Assembly (NCBI GenBank): GCA_963782595.1
Contig: CAWAKJ010000002.1
Coordinates: 310,001 to 374,000, forward strand
DNA length: 64,000 bases
Source: JAMQPK01 sp963782595
GTDB taxonomy: Bacteria > Acidobacteriota > Vicinamibacteria > Vicinamibacterales > JAMQPK01
Reading direction: 5' to 3'
How positions within the stretch are numbered: position 1 is the first letter of the stretch; each line of letters opens with the position of its first letter. Position numbers and translations under genes: made by a program. Below are positions 18,068 through 26,218 of this stretch, piece by piece. The notes beneath the pieces are model-generated. The model was not told where the DNA came from and did no database searches. It worked only from the letters and a program-made list of their open reading frames with translations.

Positions 18068-18254
18068 GAATCTGATATGTGGGCCGATTCTTCCTAGGGC
18101 TACGTGCCATGTCAATCGCAATTTGAAGTCGACACGAACGAGAGCGCAAGCGAGTCGAATGAATAGGCGACCTCGTGCGCAAGGATAGGGAAGACCGGGC
18201 GCCATTTGGTTCCGCGACCGCGCCCGTGACTAGTACGAGACCTGTGGTGCCGAC

Positions 18255-18482
18255 GACGTCCGTTGTCAGCACTGCCCTTGCGGTTGCGATCAGCTGCTGC
18301 GCATGGTTCGTCAAGAACGTACGCCACGTCTGGGAGGGCCGTGGCCGACGGCGAACTATGTAGGTGGCGACGGTTGTTTGAGAAACGGTGAAACCCAGTT
18401 TCAGGAGCTCTCCGTGAATCCGCGGCGCACCTCACTGGGGATTCCCGGCCGACATCGTGCGAATCAGCGTGCGCAGCTCGTG
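18255..18482 (-). pseudogene. remnant of an integrase-core (rve-type) transposase
   Basis: Read on the minus strand in one frame the segment gives 'HELRTLIRTMSAGNPQ', a stop (TGA at 18432-18434), then 'GAPRIHGELLKLGFTVSQTT', 'VATYIVRRRPRPSQTWRTFL' and 'TNHAQQLIATARAVLTT'. This is the helix-turn-helix and linker just before the catalytic core of a common DDE transposase/integrase family, where the stop replaces Trp of 'NPxWGAPRIHGEL'. The DDE catalytic part is missing. No terminal inverted repeats were found. The region from 18068 to 18254 shows nothing recognisable. Confidence 0.75.
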
Positions 18483-18526
18483 CTCGAAGCGTCAGCAAGA
18501 AGGCGAGGATGTTGGACGTCGCGTCA

Positions 18527-18596
18527 AAGCTGGCACATTCTCAATTATCGAATTGGCAACAACGTTGAATCGGAATACCAGAAGTAACTGGAGTCA
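18527..18596 (+). repeat. 70-bp copy of the 3' end of the gene at 22765
   Basis: This segment closely matches 23218-23289, including 'RIGNNVE' and 'YQK' codons, the TAA stop and the following CTGG-GTCA bases. It contains a few substitutions and a small length difference. On the other strand its last bases form the stop codon of the hypothetical gene at 18594. Only the gene end was copied. Confidence 0.8.
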
Positions 18597-19673
18597 GCAA
18601 CCTCCGCTCAGAGTGATCGCTGCGCGTTGGAAACCCTCAGGTGAATACTCGAGCAAAGAGATCGATCGGCTTTCATAACCTTCCCAAGAGAGCAGCACTT
18701 CCCCCCACCCATCGCCGTCGCGGTCGAGAACGTTCAAGATCAACCCCATGTGAGATGGAGCTACTCCTCCTCGGAACAGACTGCCGCGCAGCCACGTCGC
18801 CGGCCCTATATTCGTTTCGAGCACTTCGATCGGCTCGCTACCCCGTAGCCAGAGCGATGCGGCGAATCCCTGACGCCCTCCAACGAGCCATTCTGCACGG
18901 ACGAAGAGAACGGGCACACGGTCTGGTGCAAGCTGGAACGCCTGTACGTCGTAGCGCAATTTACTCTCTCCGCGTTCCATTGCGTCATCGATCTGCAGTC
19001 GCTCGCGCGCCCACGCGCGAACGGAACGAGATTGCGCCGTTCGCGCATGCGTGGTGAGACCTTGCGCATCCTTTGATCGGATCCCCGGGAATTCCCGTGC
19101 GAGCGTCGCGTCGAGGATCGATTCGATCGATCGGCGGACATCTGGGGTGATTGTGGAGGACGGTAACGTGCGGACGCCGGAACCAGCAGCGGCATTCGGC
19201 TCCGCGGGAGCCGGTGTCGCGACAAAGTAGCGGGGTCGAACCGCGCCGAATGCGCGCGCCTGCTCCGGCGCGACACGCAGCAGGATTCCTATGGCTTCAG
19301 TGCAACCCCCGAAGTAGCCACCCACACGGCGCTCCACGGTCGCCTCGAATACCCGCCCCGGTGACGTATGAACCAACCATCGGTCGCCGACGTTGTGGTC
19401 ATTGGACAGCTTGCCCCAGTAATCCGGCGGCTCGAAGTACTCATAGCCAAAACGTGCGACACGAGGCGGCGACAATCCTTCGCGTACTTGCGGCCCCTCC
19501 ACGCTCGGCACCAGCACAGTGGCGACGACCCGTTCTGGGTCGCCGCGAAAGGCAATGAACTCGGACGAGGGCGCTGGCGATTGTGCATAGAGTTTCGCCG
19601 CCGCAAAGACAAACGCGGCACTCAAGTAGAGCAACGAACGGCGATGGAAGGCGGGTTGACGGAGGTCTGACAT
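18594..19673 (-). CDS. secreted hypothetical protein
   Basis: A 359-residue protein starting at ATG 19673 with an Arg-rich N terminus and hydrophobic segment ('SLLYLSAAFVFAAAKLYAQS') that looks like a signal peptide. An upstream in-frame start at 19754 would hide the signal, so it is not preferred. No family is recognised. The C-terminal part has 'LNVLDRDGDGWGEVLLSWEGY', reminiscent of the Asp-rich calcium loops of FG-GAP/VCBS-like repeats, and there are two Cys in the N-terminal third and C terminus ('GGCTEAIG', 'SGGC'). Its stop codon lies in a 70-bp segment duplicated from 23218. It is read in the same direction as the cytochrome operon upstream but separated by 200 bp. Confidence 0.7.
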   Translation of the reverse strand: MSDLRQPAFHRRSLLYLSAAFVFAAAKLYAQSPAPSSEFIAFRGDPERVVATVLVPSVEGPQVREGLSPPRVARFGYEYFEPPDYWGKLSNDHNVGDRWLVHTSPGRVFEATVERRVGGYFGGCTEAIGILLRVAPEQARAFGAVRPRYFVATPAPAEPNAAAGSGVRTLPSSTITPDVRRSIESILDATLAREFPGIRSKDAQGLTTHARTAQSRSVRAWARERLQIDDAMERGESKLRYDVQAFQLAPDRVPVLFVRAEWLVGGRQGFAASLWLRGSEPIEVLETNIGPATWLRGSLFRGGVAPSHMGLILNVLDRDGDGWGEVLLSWEGYESRSISLLEYSPEGFQRAAITLSGGC

Positions 19674-19873
19674 GCCGCGCCCGCTCGTTGTGCGCGCCTT
19701 AGGCGCAAACGCGCCGATCACGACCGCACAGCAGGCGAGAGGAAATCGTGCCATACGATGAAATATCGGCCCCTCGCCTCGCAGGAATCAGGCTGCAAAC
19801 CGTGAGATCCTGCGCCCGCCACGACCTAAAGAGCGGGCGGTATAGCTGGTGGCGAGCCCCCAGTGAAGCTGCG

Positions 19874-20410
19874 TCAACGCGAACAGTGATTCTGTGCCCG
19901 GCGATAGATCCTGTGGCAGCCGCTGCAGGACTCGGCCAGCTGTCCGTTCGCCTCGCTGAGTTGCTCCTGGCTGCGCGCGCGCGCCGCCGCGCCCGACGCG
20001 CGTACCGCCTCGCGCATCGCCTCCACCGCCGCTTTCCACTGTGATTCACCGACTGGTACCAGCGCGCCGTTCGCACAGGTGCGGCCGCTGAGGTTGAGCA
20101 GGTCCGCAGACTCCAACAGTGCAAGGCTGCTGTTCTCGACCGCCTGCCACCCGCCGTAGAGACCGGCGAGCGGGTTGGTCGATGTCGACGGCCTGGCATC
20201 TCGGCGCACAGCGGCGGGATCCTCACTCTCGGCGGCGAAGATCACGTTGGCGTTCGGGAACAGGATCGCCTGCATCAATTGCTGAACCGTCGAGGCGGGA
20301 CGGGGTGCCGGGGTCTGCGGCTGCGTTTCCACACGCGTCATGGCACCGGCCACGATCACAACCCCAACGAGCACCAAGGCGACTACTTTTGCGTGCTCGA
20401 CTCGCGACAT
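19874..20410 (-). CDS. exported c-type cytochrome (C-terminal heme motif)
   Basis: A 178-residue protein with an N-terminal membrane or signal segment ('VVALVLVGVVIVAGAM') and a single heme-binding motif 'CSGCH' at about residues 162-166, only twelve residues from the C terminus. A helical body with the heme near the end is the layout of cytochrome c' (class II). It is the last gene of an operon with small membrane proteins and a DUF6152 protein and starts 28 bp inside the upstream gene. Its 3' end is duplicated at 3435. The start at 20410 is preferred because longer versions add Arg-rich sequence overlapping the upstream gene. Confidence 0.8.
   Translation of the reverse strand: MSRVEHAKVVALVLVGVVIVAGAMTRVETQPQTPAPRPASTVQQLMQAILFPNANVIFAAESEDPAAVRRDARPSTSTNPLAGLYGGWQAVENSSLALLESADLLNLSGRTCANGALVPVGESQWKAAVEAMREAVRASGAAARARSQEQLSEANGQLAESCSGCHRIYRRAQNHCSR
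19876..19937 (-). repeat. 62-bp segment duplicated at 3435
   Basis: The C-terminal codons and stop region of the cytochrome gene match 3435-3496 with a single mismatch. This copy is probably the original because it is continuous with a complete cytochrome gene. Confidence 0.85.
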
Positions 20411-21150
20411 TGTCCGCCCGGGCACCGATTGTTCTCCTCGCACACGTATTCGAGCAGGCCGAGCTTGTCCCAATCAGGACGCAGCGTCAGCTCGAAGTCC
20501 TGCGAAAATGGACGCTCGAAGATCTTGGAATCGTCAATCGTGATGCGGTACCGGAGCTTGTCGCCGACACGCTGCAATCGCTCGGTCGTCTTGAGCGCGT
20601 CAGTGTGCCAGCGGCTCTTCGTCGGATCGGTGTAGTGGTAGTCGTCGAGAATCCACGGCTTGAAGTTGACCGTTTCGATAACCAGCGCGTCGCCGTCCCA
20701 CCGTCCCACTGAGTCGCCGTAGTAGGTTGGCTCGATGTCCTCGCGATGCGGGCGCCCATCGGTCGGGATGATTCGTGCGGCGCGCTGGAGCTCCGGGATG
20801 ATCACGATGTGATTCTGGTTCTGCACGATCTGGATCGGCAGGATGTAGAGCATGCCCGACGGGAAGCCCGACGGCAGGCAGGCCGCGCGCGGCTCGTCGA
20901 GACGAACATCGCCCGTGCGCATCCGGTACAGCAGGCTCTCGGCGCCGGGTTTCACCGGCGCCATCTTGTCGGCGTTGAAGATCAGGTTGCCGCGCGGCCC
21001 GGTCGCGTTGACCGTGGACGGCGGCGTGTAGATTCCAGAGAAGTCAGGCTTGCCGTTTGCCGTGCGCGGAATGTCCTGCGCCTGGCTCGCATTGCCGGCG
21101 AGGAACGCCAGCGCCGTCACAAGTGACAGACCGATCAATCGGCGGCTCAT
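20383..21150 (-). CDS. secreted 'NGKPDFSG' family protein, function unknown
   Basis: A 255-residue protein with a clear signal peptide ('LIGLSLVTALAFLAGNASQAQ'). After cleavage it begins 'DIPRTANGKPDFSGIYTPP', the opening of a large uncharacterised family of secreted proteins frequent in Acidobacteriota. Other conserved stretches are 'ACLPSGFPSGMLYILPIQIV' and 'DSVGRWDGDALVIETVNFKPW'. The start overlaps the DUF6152 stop by 4 bp (ATGA). Repeated association with DUF6152 and membrane proteins suggests a periplasmic or surface role; no catalytic motif is obvious. Confidence 0.85.
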   Translation of the reverse strand: MSRRLIGLSLVTALAFLAGNASQAQDIPRTANGKPDFSGIYTPPSTVNATGPRGNLIFNADKMAPVKPGAESLLYRMRTGDVRLDEPRAACLPSGFPSGMLYILPIQIVQNQNHIVIIPELQRAARIIPTDGRPHREDIEPTYYGDSVGRWDGDALVIETVNFKPWILDDYHYTDPTKSRWHTDALKTTERLQRVGDKLRYRITIDDSKIFERPFSQDFELTLRPDWDKLGLLEYVCEENNRCPGGQCRESSTQK

Positions 21151-21542
21151 TTCGCACCCTCCGTTGGCGTCAGCACATTCGTGCCGTCGGCGAACGTGAT
21201 GCGCCGGGATGAAGCGTTGTTGGAACCGTCACGGGCACGAACGCCTTCGATGTTCACCACCGAGCCGATCTTGAGCGCCGCCTTGGTCACCCCGCGGCGC
21301 ATCAGCGCTCCGGGCGGTGCCGTGGAAAAGCCCCACGTCGTCACTTTTCCGTCCTGTTCCTTGACCTCGACATAGAACCAGACATGTGGATTCTGCCATT
21401 CGACTTTCGTCAGCGTCCCGCTGACCTTGACCGGCTTGGTCGCGTCGTACTCGGCGGCTTCTGCATGGTGCGCGCGCAGCGCCGGGCTCGAGAGCAGGAA
21501 ACTCGAGCCAATCACGAGCAGGAGCAGTCTGTGGCGTGGCAT
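21147..21542 (-). CDS. DUF6152 family exported protein
   Basis: A 131-residue protein with a signal peptide ('LLLLVIGSSFLLSSPALRAHH'). The mature start has a His pair and the domain contains 'VSGTLTKVEWQNPHVWFYVE', the family hallmark, folding as a small OB-like beta barrel. ATG 21542 follows GGAA; longer upstream frames have no family similarity. It lies 53 bp after a membrane protein gene and overlaps the next gene by 4 bp. The His residues near the mature N terminus hint at metal binding, but nothing is established. Confidence 0.85.
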   Translation of the reverse strand: MPRHRLLLLVIGSSFLLSSPALRAHHAEAAEYDATKPVKVSGTLTKVEWQNPHVWFYVEVKEQDGKVTTWGFSTAPPGALMRRGVTKAALKIGSVVNIEGVRARDGSNNASSRRITFADGTNVLTPTEGAK

Positions 21543-21595
21543 GCGGTTCCTCTCAGAAGACGTTTCAAAGACTGTACGAGAAGGGTTTTGGTTCG

Positions 21596-22093
21596 TCAAC
21601 GTACCTCGGCAAAAAACGGCAGCATGCGGCCGAAGTAGAGCACGGCGAACCAGGCGACGAGCGAGACGGCGCCCACGACCTTGAAGGTTAGCGGCGTGTC
21701 CTTGCCCTCTCCGATCGCCAGAACGCGGGCGCCCTGCGTCGTCTCGAAGAACATGGCATTTAAACCCGCCACCAGCAGGAAGGCGACCTTCCCCCACCAG
21801 GCCCAGCTCAAGACGTACTGGTGAGGCTGGGCCAGGAAGAACAAAATCCCGGTCGTCAGATTGAGACTGAAACCGAGCAGGGCCAGCGGCATGAACTGCC
21901 GCGCGACGGTGATCGGGACCCGCTTCATGAAACCGAGCAAACGCAGATCGAAGAACCCTGTCGCGCCAATCAGGAGCGCCAGGCCCATGAAGTGCAATGT
22001 CTCGGAGAGCGGCCAAAGCCACGCCGCCTGCGATTGCAGAAACAGCGAAACCGACGTGCTCTCCAGATACCGCGCGAATGCTTCAACCGCCAT
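21596..22093 (-). CDS. small four-helix membrane protein (DUF6644-like)
   Basis: A 165-residue inner-membrane protein with four or five hydrophobic helices. 'LSETLHFMGLALLIGATGFFD', cut here only at its helix end, includes a buried His, and 'LNLTTGILFFLAQPHQYV' carries another, a spacing seen in heme- or quinone-binding membrane subunits. It resembles its upstream neighbour at 22102, so the two are probably paralogous subunits. The pair with a downstream cytochrome suggests a small membrane redox unit. DUF assignment is from memory and less certain than the topology. Confidence 0.75.
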   Translation of the reverse strand: MAVEAFARYLESTSVSLFLQSQAAWLWPLSETLHFMGLALLIGATGFFDLRLLGFMKRVPITVARQFMPLALLGFSLNLTTGILFFLAQPHQYVLSWAWWGKVAFLLVAGLNAMFFETTQGARVLAIGEGKDTPLTFKVVGAVSLVAWFAVLYFGRMLPFFAEVR

Positions 22094-22101
22094 CGTCCCG
22101 T

Positions 22102-22572
22102 CTACTTGATGTAGGCCATCAGCCGGCCGGCGACGATGGCACCGGTCCAGGTCACCAGTGATACCACCGCAAGCACGCGACCGTATGCCGGTACCGCGGC
22201 CTGCTCATTGGCGTCCTTGACGATCCGGACGATCGGCGCTGTAACGCCCAGCGCCACGGTGACGAGCGACAGTTTGATCCAGAAGATTGGCTGAGCCGCT
22301 TTCGTCGTTGCTGCGATAGCGAACAGAATGAACCCGCTGATCGCATTTACCGTGAATCCCGCCCACAGGATCGGGAACAACAGGTCAAATGCGGACAAGC
22401 GCGCCAGACGGCCCATTCCCAGCAATCGCGCATCAAGGACAACGGCGGAACCAACGACGAGCGCCAAGCCGGCGGTGTGCAGGACGAGAATGGTGGGGTA
22501 TCCCCAGATTGATCCCGATTCCGCGATAGTCACAAAAACGGGAAGATGCTCCAGCCACTCGAGAAATGCCAC
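22102..22572 (-). CDS. small four-helix membrane protein (DUF6644-like), first gene of operon
   Basis: A 156-residue membrane protein starting at GTG 22572 ('VAFLEWLEHLPVFVTIAESG'). Helices include 'YPTILVLHTAGLALVVGSAV' with a membrane His and 'WAGFTVNAISGFILFAIAAT'. The order of helices and the His position match the next gene (21596), 8 bp downstream. A longer frame to 22644 adds basic, non-family sequence and is rejected. It heads the minus-strand operon 22572-19874. Confidence 0.75.
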   Translation of the reverse strand: MAFLEWLEHLPVFVTIAESGSIWGYPTILVLHTAGLALVVGSAVVLDARLLGMGRLARLSAFDLLFPILWAGFTVNAISGFILFAIAATTKAAQPIFWIKLSLVTVALGVTAPIVRIVKDANEQAAVPAYGRVLAVVSLVTWTGAIVAGRLMAYIK

Positions 22573-22764
22573 AGCCGGGATGCTACCGCAACGGGCACGT
22601 TCGGCAAACTTCGCCAATCTGCGCGGTAAAGGCTTTCTCCGCATCGTGAGCCGAACGCAGGTGCGTTCGTCGGAGAATTTTGGTCGGTGATGTGAACGCC
22701 TGGAGCTAGACTGAGCTTTCTGAACTTAATCTCTCGTTTTAGAGCAGAGTTGCTGGATGCAGAG

Positions 22765-23280
22765 ATGGATCTGCAGACCTGCGATGCAGCCCTGAAAGGC
22801 CCCGGTGTTTTCTTGGTGGCCTCGCGGGTGACCGGAAGCAGGATGGCTGTAGCAGCTGTTTTTGGGATACCCGCTCTATACCTTGCTTTCCGGGGACTTG
22901 GATCGGGAGGGACACTCATTGGTTTATTGGCGATTGTGTTTTGTCCCATTTTGGTTGGTGTGGCGATACTTTTGGGATTTGTGATTGCTGAGAAGTCATT
23001 TGATCGCCCAAACGATCGAGCGAAGAAATCGATACGGTTGTTTTCTTCTCGCACTGAGGACGCTATAGCGCTGCCACCCGATGGGACTATCACCATCTCA
23101 TCTCGCTGGAATACAAGTGGTGACTACATGCGCATCGAATATCTCACAAGCGTCGAGGGACTCGACGGTTTTGCTTTCACGACGCCCAAATATCAAAGCG
23201 CGTTGGAGTTCGCGTTGAAGCTGGCAACTGTTCTCCATTACCGAATTGGCAACAACGTTGAACAGAAATACCAGAAGTAA
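22765..23280 (+). CDS. two-helix membrane protein, hypothetical
   Basis: A 171-residue protein with two adjacent hydrophobic helices ('MAVAAVFGIPALYLAF', 'LIGLLAIVFCPILVGVAILL') and a soluble C-terminal domain of about 95 residues. The DNA is less GC-rich than its neighbours, suggesting acquisition. No family is recognised, though the C-terminal part ('ISSRWNTSGDYMRIEYLTS') could be a PH-like fold. ATG 22765 is used; TTG 22750 is in frame. Its 3' end is copied at 18527. The ABC permease begins 9 bp downstream, but base composition suggests the two were not originally together. Confidence 0.6.
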   Translation: MDLQTCDAALKGPGVFLVASRVTGSRMAVAAVFGIPALYLAFRGLGSGGTLIGLLAIVFCPILVGVAILLGFVIAEKSFDRPNDRAKKSIRLFSSRTEDAIALPPDGTITISSRWNTSGDYMRIEYLTSVEGLDGFAFTTPKYQSALEFALKLATVLHYRIGNNVEQKYQK

Positions 23281-23289
23281 CTGGCGTCA
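23218..23289 (+). repeat. 72-bp segment duplicated at 18527
   Basis: The last 20 codons and stop of the 22765 gene plus nine bases after it match 18527-18596. This is presumably the source copy because it belongs to a complete reading frame. The segment ends one base before the start codon of the permease gene at 23290. Confidence 0.8.
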
Positions 23290-25740
23290 ATGCTCATTCG
23301 CACATCGCTCTACGATCTCCGACTCACGCTACGACACGCTGGTCGATCGAAGGCGTTCTACGCCAGTGCCGTCCTGACACTCGCGCTGGGCATCGCGGGC
23401 GCCACGGTGATGTTCGCGCTGGTTCGCGGCATCTTGCTCAGGCCGTTGCCCGTTCCGGACGAGGAGCGCCTTGTTGTGTCGTGGCGCGTGCCGCGCTCGG
23501 GCCTGGCCTCGCACGTGCCCTACCGATCCGCAGATGTCGAGGAGATCGGGCGCGCGAGCCGCTCGTTCGAGAAGATCGCGGGCGTCGGCTACAACGGCGC
23601 GTTCGAGCAGGACTGGCGCCTCGGCGACGTCTGGATCACCGCGAAGACCGTCGCTGTGATGGGCGGATTCTTCGACGTGGCCGGCGTGCGGCCTCAGATC
23701 GGCCGAGCGCTGACCGTTGAGAATGACCGCCGCGGCGCCGAGCGGCTGGTCGTGCTATCCCACAGCGCGTGGGTGCGGCTGTTCGCCGCAGCACCGAAAG
23801 CCATCGGGCAGACGCTGTATCTGCAGAATCACGCCTTCACTGTGGCAGGGGTCATGCCCGCGGACTTCGAGTACCCGGGCGGATCCGAGATCTGGACGAC
23901 GCTCAACGCGCTGGCCGAGATCGACCCTAACGAGGCGTTCCGCACCGGCATATTGCGCGACGTCGAGATCCTGGGGCGCCTGCGCAGCGATGTCACCGTC
24001 GCGCAGGCGACCGACGAGCTCGCCGTGATGATGGCGGACCTCGATGCTCGGATGCCCGGGGCCGGCTTCATCAACTTTCGTCCGGTGGTTCGTCCCTTCA
24101 AGGACATGATTGTCGGAGAGATCGACACCGCACTCGTCGTGCTCTTTGCGGCCGTCGGCCTCATCCTGGCGATCGCCGGTGCCAACGTCGCCAATCTCCT
24201 CTTGATGCGCGGCGAAGGTCGGCGGACTGAACTCGTCGTACGGGCGGCGCTCGGTGCCAGCCGTAGCAGGCTGGTCGTCCAGCTTCTCGCCGAGAGCTTC
24301 GTGGTGGCGCTCGCCGCAGCCGCCGTCGGTCTCGGGCTGGCGCGCTGGGGTCTGCAGACCGTCGTGACGCTCGTGCCCGACGGCCTGCCGCGCCCGGAAT
24401 CCATCCGCATCGACGTCGCCGTGGTGGCTTTCACAACGGGTGTCGCCTTTCTCTCTGCGGCGCTGGCTGGTGTGGTACCAGCGCTGACCGCGTCGCGGCT
24501 CGATCTCGTCGGCTGCCTGCGCGCCGGAGGACGCGGCACGACGGGTGTGGCGAGCGCTCGCGGGCGACGGCTGCTCGTGGCTGCTCAGGTGGCGCTGGCC
24601 GTGACCGTTGTGGCGGCCGCGGGTCTTCTCGCGCGCAGCGTGCAGCGGCTGCAGGCCGTCGATCTGGGCCTCGCCGCCGATCGCCTCGTCTTTGCCGAGT
24701 TCGATCTGCCGCGCGAGCGCTACGCGGATACGGCGCTTCGACGAACGTTCCACGACGAGGTGGTTGCGCGCGTCGGGGCCGCACCTGGCATCGAGTCGGT
24801 CACGCCACTGAACGTCCAGCCCTTCGCCGGCGCAACAGGGTGGGATCTGCCGCGGTTCACCGCCGAGGGACAGACGGCCGACCGGGTCGCCCTCAATCCC
24901 TCGCTCAACTTCGAGGCCGTCTACACACCGTACTTCTCGACACTCGGCGTAGCGATCGTACGTGGACGCGAGTTCACGTCCGCGGACCGGGACGGTGCGC
25001 CGCGTGTGGCGATCGTCAGCGATGCCTTGGCGGCGGCCACGTGGCCGGGCCAGAATCCCATCGGCAAGCGACTCAAGTTCGGTGGTCTCGACTCGCGCAA
25101 CGAGTGGCTCAGTGTGGTCGGAATAGCGGGGAACACCCGATACCGCGAGCTCGTCACGCCGCGGCCAACGCTGTATGTTCCGGCCGGGCAGTTCATGATT
25201 TCGGCGGGCCGGTTGGCAATCCGTACGGCCGCCGCGCCTGCGTTCGTGGCCCGCGTCGTTGGCGACGCGGTCCGGGCGACCGACCCGACTGTGCGGGTGA
25301 CGCGTGTCGCGCCGTACGCCGAGTACCTGCGCATGCCACTGGCGTGGCCACGTTTCAACGCGCTGCTTTTGGGCATCTTCGCAGTGGCGGCGCTGCTGCT
25401 TTCAGCCATCGGCCTCTACGGTGTGATGGCGGCATCCGTGCGCCAGCGTCAGAGCGAGATCGGTGTCCGCCTTGCGCTGGGCGCTACCGCAGGTGACGTG
25501 CGCCGGCTGGTGCTCGGCGAGGGACTGAGGTTAGCCGTGGCTGGCGCCATCGCTGGTCTGGTGCTGGCGTTTGCCGCCACTCGCGTGCTGCGCGGGCTGC
25601 TCTTCGAAACGGAGCCGCTCGATCCCGTGAGCCTCGGTACTGCCGCGCTCGCGCTGGTTGGCGCGGCCATCGTGGCCACGTGGTTACCAGCGAGGCGCGC
25701 CATGCGCGTGGATCCCATCGAGGTGCTGCGCGCGCAGTAG
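23290..25740 (+). CDS. ADOP-type ABC transporter permease (MacB/FtsX family)
   Basis: An 816-residue 'acidobacterial duplicated orphan permease'. It has two tandem MacB units: periplasmic core domain (about 20-245) and FtsX helices (about 275-395, 'AVGLILAIAGANVANLLLMR'), then a second core (about 430-650) and second FtsX bundle (about 695-810, 'IGLYGVMAASVRQRQSEIGV'). The C terminus 'ARRAMRVDPIEVLRAQ' is the standard end of the family. No ATPase gene is adjacent, as usual for ADOPs. Many ADOPs carry an N-terminal PadR-like domain or neighbour; neither is here. Likely exports or mechanically couples to an envelope substrate; exact role unknown. Confidence 0.93.
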   Translation: MLIRTSLYDLRLTLRHAGRSKAFYASAVLTLALGIAGATVMFALVRGILLRPLPVPDEERLVVSWRVPRSGLASHVPYRSADVEEIGRASRSFEKIAGVGYNGAFEQDWRLGDVWITAKTVAVMGGFFDVAGVRPQIGRALTVENDRRGAERLVVLSHSAWVRLFAAAPKAIGQTLYLQNHAFTVAGVMPADFEYPGGSEIWTTLNALAEIDPNEAFRTGILRDVEILGRLRSDVTVAQATDELAVMMADLDARMPGAGFINFRPVVRPFKDMIVGEIDTALVVLFAAVGLILAIAGANVANLLLMRGEGRRTELVVRAALGASRSRLVVQLLAESFVVALAAAAVGLGLARWGLQTVVTLVPDGLPRPESIRIDVAVVAFTTGVAFLSAALAGVVPALTASRLDLVGCLRAGGRGTTGVASARGRRLLVAAQVALAVTVVAAAGLLARSVQRLQAVDLGLAADRLVFAEFDLPRERYADTALRRTFHDEVVARVGAAPGIESVTPLNVQPFAGATGWDLPRFTAEGQTADRVALNPSLNFEAVYTPYFSTLGVAIVRGREFTSADRDGAPRVAIVSDALAAATWPGQNPIGKRLKFGGLDSRNEWLSVVGIAGNTRYRELVTPRPTLYVPAGQFMISAGRLAIRTAAAPAFVARVVGDAVRATDPTVRVTRVAPYAEYLRMPLAWPRFNALLLGIFAVAALLLSAIGLYGVMAASVRQRQSEIGVRLALGATAGDVRRLVLGEGLRLAVAGAIAGLVLAFAATRVLRGLLFETEPLDPVSLGTAALALVGAAIVATWLPARRAMRVDPIEVLRAQ

Positions 25741-25800
25741 GCTCGCGTCTCAGCCGATGAAGTAGACTCCGTCGCGTCTTGCCCGCAGCCAGTGAATAAC

Positions 25801-26217
25801 ATGAACGGTCCAAAGCAAACCACGGGCAGCGGCGCACGTCCGGACGAGGAGGCACTCGAGTTGCTGGTCCGCTTCGCCGACGCGTGGAACCGACACGATC
25901 TCGACGCCCTGATGTCCATGATGACCGACGACTGCGTATTCGAAGCATCGGCCGGTGGCCATGTCAACGGGCACCGGAGCGAAGGAAAGCAAGCGGTTCG
26001 CGCCGCATACGCTGCTGTGTTCGACACATTTCATGACGCCCACTGGGCGAACCCCCGGCATTTCGTCACAGGCAATCGTGCCGTGTCGGAGTGGACGTTT
26101 ACGGGGACGAAAGCAGACGGGAGTCGGGTGGAGGTAACCGGCTGTGATCTATTTACTCTTCGCGACGGCAAGATCGCCGTCAAGAACTCGTATCGCAAGA
26201 ATCGATCGGCGACTTGA
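25801..26217 (+). CDS. SnoaL/NTF2-like protein
   Basis: A 138-residue cone-shaped NTF2-fold protein: 'LELLVRFADAWNRHDLDALM' followed by 'MTDDCVFEASAGGHVNG' and 'CDLFTLRDGKIAVKNSYRK' are the standard elements of the nuclear transport factor 2/SnoaL family. These act as small hydrolases, isomerases or binding proteins; no specific activity can be assigned. GTG 25792 is an in-frame alternative start. The sulfatase gene begins one base after its stop, indicating an operon. Confidence 0.85.
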   Translation: MNGPKQTTGSGARPDEEALELLVRFADAWNRHDLDALMSMMTDDCVFEASAGGHVNGHRSEGKQAVRAAYAAVFDTFHDAHWANPRHFVTGNRAVSEWTFTGTKADGSRVEVTGCDLFTLRDGKIAVKNSYRKNRSAT

Positions 26218-26218
26218 C

